Translations under genes and position numbers: made by a program
The notes under the pieces: model-generated
The model's database searches: none
What the model saw: the letters and a program-made list of their open reading frames with translations, nothing else
Told to the model about the DNA's origin: nothing
In this document: positions 35,911 to 44,830 of the stretch, piece by piece
How positions within the stretch are numbered: the first letter of the stretch is position 1
How the letters are laid out: every line of letters begins with the position of its first letter
NCBI GenBank assembly: GCA_014529385.2
Contig: CM043964.1
Location: 1,960,997 to 2,024,996, forward strand
Reading direction: 5' to 3'
Source of the DNA: Adiantum capillus-veneris
Lineage: Eukaryota; Streptophyta; Polypodiopsida; Polypodiales; Pteridaceae
DNA length: 64,000 nt

Positions 35911-36062
35911 TACATAACATTGTTTATAGATTCACATTGTTTAAACAATGTTATGTAATTTTTGGAATGTTATGTAATCCATATCTATAAACAATGTTTG
36001 GAATGTTATGTAATCCATATCCATATCTATAAAATTGTTTATAGATATGGATTACATAACAT
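35911..36062. repeat. Cluster of long perfect inverted repeats
   Basis: A 15-bp perfect pair (TACATAACATTGTTT at 35911-35925, its complement at 35943-35957) is followed by a 25-bp perfect pair (35967-35991 and 36038-36062). A further direct copy at 36005-36034 carries a 6-bp insertion. Strong cruciform or hairpin potential lies between the two ORFs downstream of the Helitron helicase. Confidence 0.85.
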
Positions 36063-36179
36063 GTTATGTAATTCATATGGATCACAATGTTATGTTTAAA
36101 TGAATTATCACTCCAAAAATTCACATTTTATTCAAACATTTTAAAGCATTTATCAACATAGTAAAAAAATGCATTCTCA

Positions 36180-36181
<2 letters not shown>

Positions 36182-36237
<56 letters not shown>
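36182..36237. repeat. (TC)28 microsatellite
   Basis: Perfect TC run. Confidence 0.95.
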
Positions 36238-36239
<2 letters not shown>

Positions 36240-36320
36240 CCCAAATGTAAATCCATTGTTTACTTTAAAATAACAATCTATATTTTAAAATATTTAAAAG
36301 AGTCTAATTGTTTTTTTTAA

Positions 36321-36689
36321 GAAAAAAAATCTCCCCAAAAATCAACAACTCCAAAAAATAAAAGTGAGATTTTTATTTATAAATTACAATGTAAAATAAA
36401 TAAAAATATATATAGTGGACAAACGAATAATGTAAAAAGAAGGATTTTACAACATGAACAACAACCTACTAAATTGAGGATAACTGATATTAGCAGATAC
36501 AAGTCGTTCAACAAAAATTTCACGATCAGAATTATAGATTCAACAACAATAAAGGACAAAGAAGATTACTTAGAAACACTTTATATTAAGAAATTTAGAT
36601 CGATTACTCCAAATGGATACAATGTTTTTTCCGGAAATCCTTCTTCTTTTAACAAATACTATTACCTAAAGAAAAGAGACCTTATTTAA
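36321..36689 (+). CDS. GIY-YIG nuclease-like ORF
   Basis: The open frame 36321-36689 contains IFIYKLQCKINKNIYSGQTN (about 36369-36428), matching the paired-strand GIY...YIG motif with FIY and YSG variants. The family Arg follows (NVKRRILQHE), then the metal-binding Glu in DYLETLYIKKF and the conserved Asn in PNGYNVFSGNPSS. GIY-YIG enzymes cut DNA using one metal ion. At about 100 residues the domain is nearly complete. No ATG lies upstream in frame. A pyrimidine-rich TTGTTTTTTTTAAG just before 36321 could be a splice acceptor. It lies 1.8 kb 3' of the Helitron helicase, same strand and AT-rich like it. Whether it is Helitron cargo or an independent gene is undecided. Substituted Gly residues could mean reduced activity. 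Confidence 0.65.
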   Translation, partial: EKKSPQKSTTPKNKSEIFIYKLQCKINKNIYSGQTNNVKRRILQHEQQPTKLRITDISRYKSFNKNFTIRIIDSTTIKDKEDYLETLYIKKFRSITPNGYNVFSGNPSSFNKYYYLKKRDLI

Positions 36690-36700
36690 TTTAAAGGGTT

Positions 36701-36704
<4 letters not shown>

Positions 36705-36740
<36 letters not shown>
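36705..36740. repeat. (TC)18 microsatellite
   Basis: Perfect TC run just after the GIY-YIG stop codon. Confidence 0.95.
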
Positions 36741-36744
<4 letters not shown>

Positions 36745-36912
36745 ACTCTAAGAGCTACACTAAAGATACATAACCAAAATACTTCTAATAAACATAAAGT
36801 GTTGATTTTAGAAAATTTTATTCAAAAAAATACATTATAGACATTATCTATTGCAAAAATGTATACATTTCACATTAAATCTAACCCTACACAACAACTT
36901 CACACTCAACCA

Positions 36913-37568
36913 TTAGCTAACTGCCCCATACTAGTTTGAGGCTGTAGAGACTCACCCTCAAAGACTTCTACTTCATGCAAGGCATCTGCAAATCCCAACT
37001 TTTCATACACAGCTTTGACTATGTCTTCATCATTAGCCTATAAGAAGGTAGCATCCTGCACAATAAACTCATCAATCATAGCTTCTAACCTTGATCGTAC
37101 TTGTCCTCAAATATCTGTGTAGTTTGGTAGACTTAAAATCTGTTCTTGATAGCTTTCATACTGCTCATAACTTACATGTACAATAGCTTCTTTGAAATAC
37201 TCCCAGTCGTCGTTGTAGGATTTGGTAACCTCTTGAATCTTCTCCTTCACATCTGAACTCACTAACTGCTCAAAAGATTTGATCATCAACTCTTCTGGTA
37301 TCCCTCTTACCTTGGTCTCCAGCTCATAGCACTCTAGGTAGCCCTCTGGATCGTATCTATCAAAGAGTCGTCTCTCGTCGTATACTGCATCTAAAGCTGC
37401 ATTCAAAGCTTCATTAATTTGATTTTTCTTCTTTACAGTCTCCATTTCAAGCAGAGATCCTTGAACCAATTGAAGCATCTTCAAAAAATCTGGAACCATT
37501 GAACTATCATCAAAACCGTTTGCACTTAGCTTTGCAATCATTTTCATCATCTGCTCTAAATTCTCCAT
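36913..37568 (-). pseudogene. Gag-like protein of an unclassified retroelement, copy 2
   Basis: The start at 37568 gives MENLEQMMKMIAKLSANG, matching copy 1 at 4733. It reads through a charged helical region (ALDAVYDERRLFDRYDPEGY), EELMIKSFEQLVSSDVKEKI and DDWEYFKEAIVHVSYEQYE to an in-frame stop at about 37107. It then continues in frame through one more stop (about 37038) to GESLQPQTSMGQLANG and a stop near 36913. It lacks the acidic repeat region of copy 1. It gives the uninterrupted version of the site where copy 1 was hit by piggyBac. Family unknown; a gag role is inferred only. Confidence 0.6.
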
Positions 37569-38434
37569 CTTTACCTCTCACCCTGGCTCGTTTTGCATCG
37601 GGTTCACCAAAGATGTCGAGGGATATGTGTTCAAAAGGTGAGCCGGGCAGGCGTCGGGGGCCTCTCGCTGTGGGAGGTGTGAAAGAGAGAGAACAAGAAC
37701 AACAGATGCAACTGACTCTAGCAATCACCGTAAACATCAATTAATTGATTAACGCTTTGAGTAGAGATTAATATTTAGCCAAGGCAAGCTGTTAACAACA
37801 CCGTCACTTGGATCATCTGCTAACTAGAAGTTTAAGCTCCCATTTAATATAGGATTAATCGAGCTGTTAACGACACCGGACTTAACAAAATGCTTAATCA
37901 ACCTTCGGACTGATGTCGGTGATGAAAGTTCTCTTCTACCACTTTAACTGCTTCAATTGCCTCATGGATTTTGCAAGCTTCAATCGAGCTCACTGCCTCG
38001 ATCATCAAGTTTCAATAGTTGTCAATTATCCTGCTTTGTGCGCTTTGCACTACCTTATCTACCATTCACAAGCCTCAAATTCTCCTTTACTCAACTTGCT
38101 CTGATTCCCTTAACCCTTGCTTGGCCTGCCTTTTGCTTTCCTCTTGCTTCTTTAGTTAGGTTGATTCCTTTGCTTATGTTGAGAGAGAGCCCCTTGATTT
38201 TTTGTCTCAAGCACGAGAGCGAGAGACTTCCTTTCTGCTTTGCCCTGATTCTTAGGCACGAGAGAGAGGTTCTCTTTGCCCTTCAACATGAGATCCCTCA
38301 CTTTGTTTGCTTGCCGAAGTTCTCCCTTCCCTCCCCTCCTTGCCTTCCCTGGTTCCACCTCGTTCTGTTCTCCTCTTCTCCCTTCCTTTGCTTGCTTTGC
38401 TTACCCAAGAATATCCGAGAACACAAGAAAGCTT

Positions 38435-38437
<3 letters not shown>
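37569..38437 (-). other. Leader of gag-like copy 2; no gene
   Basis: About 37569-37870 matches the leader of copy 1. The rest is CT-rich DNA whose long frames are compositional. Confidence 0.5.

Positions 38438-38527
<90 letters not shown>
38438..38527. repeat. (GA)n microsatellite
   Basis: An almost perfect GA run with one GATA interruption. 38528-38806 beyond it shows no gene. Confidence 0.95.
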
Positions 38528-38806
38528 CTTGCTTTTAGAGCATGAGAGGGCGAGAGAGGGAGCTCTGGTCCTTGCTCCGAGCCCTCCCCCCTTCTTTTTC
38601 TTCTCCTTGGCCTCGTTCTTGCTTTTTCCTCGTTACCCTATTATTCCCTTCCCTAAGCAACTCGTTTTTTCCTTATTGTTGAGCCCACTATATATTTCTT
38701 ATGCAGCAACGACGTCGTCGTTGCATAAACCGCCGCAAATGACGTGGCAGCTGACGAACGGACCTGAGCGGAATTCACTGTAGCTTAGACCGAATGGGTT
38801 CGCCCC

Positions 38807-39001
38807 TGAAGGGGATCGGAGAGCACCACAGACGGAGAGTGGGAGAGAGAAGGAGACACACGACACATAGATATGGGTCGGGAGACTCAAAAGAGTAAGC
38901 GGCTCACCCCGTATACACTTATGCTATCTATAAGGTATACAAGTCAGTGGGCGCCCAGACTCTGGGCGGTCGGGCAAGGCACAGGCGCCTATACCCCAAC
39001 A
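38807..39001 (-). repeat. Left LTR of composite element
   Basis: 195 bp, TGAAGG...CCAACA in plus orientation, followed by the PPT complement ACCTCCCAC. Confidence 0.9.
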
Positions 39002-39829
39002 ACCTCCCACGTAAAGGAGAATGTGCCTTTAAGCAAGGTAACCTAGTCTAAAGACTACAAAAGGCGAGAGAAAATCGCTCTCAACCGATGCCCACTGGCT
39101 GGTTGTGATCGTGTGCATCCGGCTATCCTACTCCCATGTAAGTCCATACACCACCAGACGTACTGCACACGTACTGCAAGTATGTACGCAATACCTGCAT
39201 GTCTCCCTCGTGCACTATGCCATCATCAATAAACAAATGACTGACAACCCCAACTGCAAATGCTCCCACTGCAGCTGCGATATCCAGTCTTAAGATCAGC
39301 ATCTCATACATGAGACCACCGAATGCCGATGCAATGCTAGCGGGCCCTGCTAGCTCTACGGAGCATGCATCAACATATATATCCCTGGCATCTCTGATTG
39401 ACAAGGCGTGTCAGCCACATGCATCTCCTGGCTGTCCGCAAAAGATGCATCAACCTCTCGTGCAACCTCAGAGCAAACCAGCTGCTCTAGGTGTCTGCTG
39501 GAAGACATATCCTGCACAACTATATCCCCATGCTCACTATCTAGCATAAAAAGGAACGACTGCATAATCGTTGACATCTCAGCCTCCTGTGCAACCATCC
39601 ACTACAAACATGACCACTCAATGTGCTATGACTCACTAGAGCTCTCATGCTCTAACTCCTTATGCTTAGACTCTTGCACAACTTCCTCCTATCGTGACTC
39701 ACTAGAGCAAGACCGCTCTACCTGTCTATCCTTCATAGAAGTATCTCGCACAATGGACTCTCTGCTTTGCTCAGTCACTAGCAAAGCATGCATGTCTGAC
39801 TCTGTCACCTCTCTATGTGACTGCTCAAG
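39002..39829 (-). pseudogene. Unidentified accessory ORF of composite element, copy 1 (broken)
   Basis: Read leftward after the protease-like region, this gives EQSHREVTESDMHALLVTEQ, VQESKHKELEHESSSES, MSTIMQSFLFMLDSEHGDIV and then DARDIYVDACSVELAGPASI plus a hydrophobic stretch ASAFGGLMYEML...AAAVGAFAVGV. It matches copy 2 (41947-42690) through most of its length but has more stops and frame changes. It occupies the place where integrase and RT would be in an autonomous copia. No domain recognised. Confidence 0.5.
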
Positions 39830-40471
39830 TCATGCCCCAACTGTGTGCACAACGAGCTCACTACTCTGCACTCCATGCAAAGCAGCCTGCAACCCATGAG
39901 CAAAAGAGACTTTCCGGGTCTCTTGCTCTCTGCATGGCTGTAATAAGATTGAGACTCGACCATCTCGCACAAGTACTACGTACAATGGGTACCATGTGCC
40001 AACTCTAGCACCTCTCGCAATCACTAGCGAACCCAAATGCAACACAAAAGATCGCTCAAGCAGCGATACCCGACATCCACTATCTCGTAATTGTCTAACT
40101 GAGATCAAATCTCGTCTTAGATCTGGCACATTATGCACATGACGCAGGGTAAATCTCATACCACTTGGCAAGGACAAACATACGTCTCGTGCACCCTCAA
40201 TGTCATACACAACACCATCAGCCATGTGCACACAACCAAGTCTCCCACTAGAAAACATGCCAAACCACTCACGATGCGACGTGACATGGAAAGTAGTATC
40301 TGAATCTAGTAACCAATGCGAAGACAACGTGCAATCCGATATGCACTCCATAGACATAAGATCGTCTGAAGACAAGCTAGATGTAAATGGGACATCATCA
40401 TCACAAGAATACTCAGTAACCACCGTACTGATCCCACTAGCATCTGTCATGCACAAATCTGCATCACGCAT
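39830..40471 (-). pseudogene. Copia protease-like region of composite element
   Basis: The frame contains LSSHWLLDSDTTFHVTSHRE, the copia aspartic-protease neighbourhood in which the usual Asp-Ser-Gly-Ala has become Asp-Ser-Asp-Thr. It is followed by FTLRHVHNVPDLRRDLISVR, a typical downstream motif. The altered active site suggests the enzyme is inactive. It follows gag in the minus direction with a frame change. Confidence 0.7.
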
Positions 40472-40474
40472 CTG

Positions 40475-40927
40475 TCACCTCCGTTGTGTCAAACGCATGA
40501 AACATCGACGCCTAATTTGCCCTCTATGTCCACAAGGCCAACATGTCAAGTCTCTATGCCGTCGAGACTTGCGTGTGGGACCAATCTCTCCCATGGACAT
40601 AGAAGTGGGACTAGACTCCCTTGTAGACATGGATGTCGCGTACATAGCATGTAAACTCTTCCATAAAGCATGAGTTGTAGTCTCCCTTGAGACCTGCCAG
40701 AAAACAGACTCAATCAGATGCAAACGAATCGTAGACATGGCTAACTCATCAAGATCGTCCCAATCATCATCATGCATAGACTTGGGCTTCACCGATAAAC
40801 CACGTAAGGATTTATCTTGCCCCAAATCCGCCAATGCAACAAGCATATGCTCCTTCCAAGCAACAAAATCTGCACCATCAAACTGTGTCAAAGCATAACG
40901 CTGGAAGTCAAATGAAAAATCAGCCAT
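40475..40927 (-). pseudogene. Copia gag of composite element
   Basis: ATG at 40927 gives MADFSFDFQRYALTQFDGAD. UBN2-like gag features follow (VAWKEHMLVALADLGQ, TTHALWKSLHAMYATSM). The linker is TSMSTRESSPTSMSMGE, and a CCHC-like CWPCGHRGQIRRRC sits where a nucleocapsid knuckle is expected. It is about 150 residues, shorter than the usual copia gag, with the middle part apparently deleted. Confidence 0.75.
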
Positions 40928-41527
40928 AATGCTCGCAAAAGAGCAACCAACAATGAGTAGCAAATGTCAACCAAATCAACCCTAAACTGGCTCGAATCGC
41001 ATCAACAAAAGTCTGCAAATATGGCTCAAAACCTAATGCAAAATTGCACCAATAACCATGCAAAACCTTACACAAAATCACAAGTCAATTTGACTAGAAT
41101 CCAGCTACCTAGCTCGTAGCCACACAAGCATACATCACAATATTCACTCCTCTCAGTATGCCAAGATAACTATACGCCTGTCAAACCGTGAGCTAATCAC
41201 CAAGCCCACACTATCCGGTATCGATGCATACACACGCACAAATCTCCCACGTGCAGAGAACACCGCATGCAAATACTGAGTGCAACCCGCAATCTCTATC
41301 TAGATCGCATAAATGATGCGCATAAAACTCCTGGGAAAATTTCGCCAGAGTTTCGACGCACAATGGCTATCAACACAATATAACCATCGTCCTGCAAGCT
41401 TAATACAATGAGCAATCAATGCGCATCAAACTACACTCAACATACATGCATAAGCTCTGCAAACCTGTGTCCGACAAATGCTCACAAAGAGTACCACAGG
41501 TGACCATACATGTCATCCACAACCAAC
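40928..41527 (-). other. Untranslated leader between gag and middle LTR
   Basis: No gene. The bases next to the middle LTR no longer match a tRNA-Met primer site (CCAACTGAAG), unlike those beside the right LTR. Confidence 0.5.
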
Positions 41528-41718
41528 TGAAGTGGATCGGAGAGCACCAGAGACAGAGAGTGAAAGAGAGAAGGAGACACACGACACACAGATATGGGTG
41601 GAGAGACTCAAAAGAGTGAGCATCCCCCTATACACTTATGCTATGTATAAGGTATACAAGTTAGTGGGCACCCAGACTTTGGGTGATCGGGCAAGGCACA
41701 GGCGCCTATAACCCAACA
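41528..41718 (-). repeat. Middle LTR of composite element
   Basis: 191 bp, ends TGAAGT...CCAACA, followed by ACCTCCCAC as at the left LTR. Confidence 0.9.
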
Positions 41719-41946
41719 ACCTCCCACTTAAAGGCGAATGTGCCTTTAAGCAAGGGAACCTAGTGTAAAGACTACAAAAGGCGAGAGAAAATCTCTCTCA
41801 ACTGATACCCACTGGCTGGCTGCAATCGTGTGCATCCGGCTATCCTTCTCCCATGTCAGTCCATACACCACCAGACGTACCGCACACGTACTGCAAGTAT
41901 GTACGCAATACCTGCATATCTCCCTCGTGCACTATGCCATCATCAG

Positions 41947-42690
41947 TCAACAAACGACTGCAATCCCAACTGCAAATGCTCCCACTGTAGCTGCGATATC
42001 CGGTCTCAAGATCAACATCTCATACATGAGACCACCGAATGCTGATGCAATGCTAGCGGGCCCTGCTAGCTCTACGGAGCATGCATCAACATATATATCC
42101 CTGGCAATCGGCATCTCTGACTGACAAGGCGTATTAGCCACATGCATCTCCTGACTGTCCGCAAAAGACGTATCAACTTGTCGTGCAACCTCAGAGAAAA
42201 CCAGCTGCTCTAGGTGTCTGTTGAAAGACATATCCTGCACAACTATATCCCCATGCTCACTGTCCAGTATAGAAAGGAACGACTGCATAATCGCTGACAT
42301 CTCAACCTCCTCTGCAATCATCCATTGCAAACATGACCACTCAATCTGTTGTGACTCACTAGAGCTCTCATGCTCGAACTCCTTATGCATAGACTCTTGC
42401 ACAACTTACTCCTGTCGTGACTCACTAGAGCAAGACCGCTCTACTTGTCTATCCTCCATAGAAGTATCTCGCACAACTGACTCTTTGCTTTGCTCAGTCA
42501 CTAGCAAAGCATGCATGTTTGAATCTGTCATGTGTTTGTGTGACTGCTCAAGTCGTGCCCCAACTGTGTGCACAACGAGCTCACTACTCTGCACTTGCTC
42601 ACAAGATCTACTGCTCACGACATAAGCATACATAGAGCATTGCCCGCTCAAAGACCATGCATGCAAGCCACAAAACTGTAGAAGAACCAC
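41947..42690 (-). pseudogene. Unidentified accessory ORF of composite element, copy 2
   Basis: A nearly open frame from 42690 to 41947 with one stop near 42403. It holds VQSSELVVHTVGARLEQSHK, ARDIYVDACSVELAGPASIA and a hydrophobic C-terminal stretch (GGLMYEMLI, AATVGAFAVGIAVVC) that could form one or two membrane segments. Its N-terminal residues match the end of the protease frame at 39830. Similarity to 39002-39829 shows it is a conserved part of the element. Function unknown. Confidence 0.5.
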
Positions 42691-43412
42691 TCAACTGCAA
42701 CTGGCAACACCTGTGGGAGTACTAGACTCAACGTGTACCTGGGAGTCAAACCCGATCTTGTAACACCTCATATGTGCGTGCTTCCTGCAGTGTGCACGGG
42801 TAAGTTGTCTGCAGCAAAGAAAACAATAGAGCCCAAAACTGTCCTGAAAAAAAGTCTCTGTGTTTTTAATTTCAGACCCACCTGCACTCCGAATCAGAAA
42901 ACTATTCCTTCTACAAAGTGATAGGGCTTGAAGCCAGCTCAGTTTTGAACTAAAAAGTTTTGGAATCGAAGCTTTGTAGCTCAAGTTATGAGCAAAACAG
43001 TAGACTGCTGTCAAACTGCCAAAAACTGAACGACATTCTTCTTTGCTTCTTTGAGCTCATAGAAAGGCTCAAACTCACTTCCCACCTCGATGCGTGAGCT
43101 GAATGCATCAATCTCACAATGATTCCATGCCTATGGAAGCTCCAAGCTCCAACCTGTCGCCGATTTAGCCCCCGTTGCAAAGCTTGCCGAGAAGAGGGAA
43201 AATACTGTACACAGTGGGCTGATCTGTAGAGGAACTGTGGACTGATCTGTAAGCACTAGGAAGCTCCTGGGAGCTCTCCCGTAAGCCTCTTCATGGCTGT
43301 CCACAAGCCTCCTCTATTTCTTTGCTCAGATATGTGACCTCTCCGCTATAGCCGACGAGTTGATCGCGAAGCCGTCCATCTACGCTCCCACACCTGTCGC
43401 TCTGATACCAAT

Positions 43413-43602
43413 TGAAGGAGATTGGAGAGCACCACACACAGAGAGTGAGAGAGAGAAGGAGACACATGACACATAGATATGGGTGGGGAGACTCAAAAGA
43501 GTGAGCAACCCCCTATACACTTATGTTGTGTATAAGGTATACAAGTCAGTGGCACCTAGACTCTGGGCGGTCGGACAAGGCACAAGCGCCTATACCACAA
43601 CA
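43413..43602 (-). repeat. Right (5') LTR of composite element
   Basis: 190 bp. The tRNA-Met primer-binding site lies at 43399-43410, two bases away on the minus strand. Confidence 0.9.
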
Positions 43603-43889
43603 GCCCGGACGACCATAATTTTTTGTCTCCTGGCCATTGCCATCCGAGCAACCCTGCGGCCTGCACAAACTCCTTACCCTCTTCCCTCGTCGGCATTTGC
43701 TGCCTGTTGTGCCATGCCTTGTTTTTCTTGGGCCCCCTTCACACACAATGTGTGTCTTGCATTAAAATGGGCGGCCAAAGTTCTTCCTCTTGGGCGGGCG
43801 GCCAACCTATCTGTTGAATGGTCTTTGATTTGGTGGGCGGCCGCTAGCCCTTCGGGCCATTAGCTTAATTGAGTAGCCTAGCCACTTTG

Positions 43890-44085
43890 TAATGGCACCA
43901 CATTTGGCATGTGTAACTTCATGTTGACCAAAGCATTGCCAAGCATGTCTGCTCCGGTTTCCCTCAAGGACACCCCATTTGGCATACACTTCGACCCTGG
44001 ATTTACATAGCACCACTTTCTCCAATAGCCCCGAGCTGGCAAGGTGCAAGCACATGCAAATCCATTGGAGAAAGTCCTTCATTTC
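43890..44085 (-). pseudogene. PPR-protein remnant
   Basis: Minus-strand reading includes EVYAKWGVLEGN and HAKCGAITKW, degenerate forms of the plant PPR phrase MYAKCG. Open from 44082 to 43807, but with poor overall match. It sits beside the dispersed repeat 44290-44830 just as the clearer remnant at 8936-9145 sits beside 8170-8800. No gene is seen in 43603-43889. Confidence 0.4.
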
Positions 44086-44289
44086 GCATTCTGCTAAAGA
44101 AGCTCAAAAGTTCCACACCGTAGCTATGTAAAATGTACCGCAAGAGGCCACATTTTTAAAAAATCCACTCAAGCACTTATCGTGCTCTCTGAAGTGCATC
44201 ACATTCGGCATACATCTCAACCAAAGCACTGCTACCTCAATCACTTATTTTAGTGCATCCAAAACCCGAGCTGTAACTCAAAACGCCCA

Positions 44290-44830
44290 AATAGCACTCC
44301 GATCGAGCGAACCGGACTAGTACGAAATCGTCCCATGGTGCATCTTTAACGGCCAATAACCTGGTATCTGAAACTCCGATCGCTGATCTAAAAAGACCGA
44401 CGTGCTCCACAAAGTGAGCACTTCAGGCCCGTGCATTCACTTCATTTTTTTTCCCTCAGCTGTAGTTGCCCAACCTGGTACGAATCTGCAATCGACCCAA
44501 ACTTCAAATTGACATAACTTTCTCACTATAGCTCCAATCGACGAGCCGTAAAGACAGGCGAGTAGAGCACTTCAAGTACATGAGTTTTAGATCATATTAT
44601 CCCATTTGTACTCACTTCAAGAATAGTAATTTTTAGAATCATTAAGACATTACTTGGCCCTTTTAAGTCGCATCTGGCATACATTAATTATTAAACTTGG
44701 TCTGTTAACAAGCATTGATCATTGACCATTAATTGAGTAAGCTTCAAATAAGCTTGACGTGCATTTTTTTGTATCTTTCTTAGCATGTGATCGGAGCTGC
44801 ACAACACCGCGGGTGACCAGTCTTGGTTTT
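44290..44830 (-). repeat. Dispersed repeat (partner 8170-8800)
   Basis: Reverse-complement copy of the block at 8170-8800. Non-coding. Confidence 0.7.

Larger units (their letters stand above)
38807..43602 (-). mobile_element. Copia-derived composite element with three LTRs
   Basis: LTRs lie at 38807-39001, 41528-41718 and 43413-43602, all in the same orientation and similar. The outer flanks read GCCCC and GCCCG, a near-perfect 5-bp target duplication. The primer-binding site TGGTATCAGAGC (minus strand, 43399-43410) sits beside the rightmost LTR. Purine tracts follow both the left and middle LTRs. The interior segments 39002-41527 and 41719-43412 share their first about 900 bp. This is LTR-int-LTR-int-LTR, as produced by recombination between copies. 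Only gag and protease-like coding plus an unidentified ORF are seen, with no integrase or RT. Confidence 0.85.

Noticed and set aside
36321-36689. Penelope-like element as source of the GIY-YIG domain
   Set aside because: No reverse transcriptase of that type was seen nearby; kept only as an alternative.
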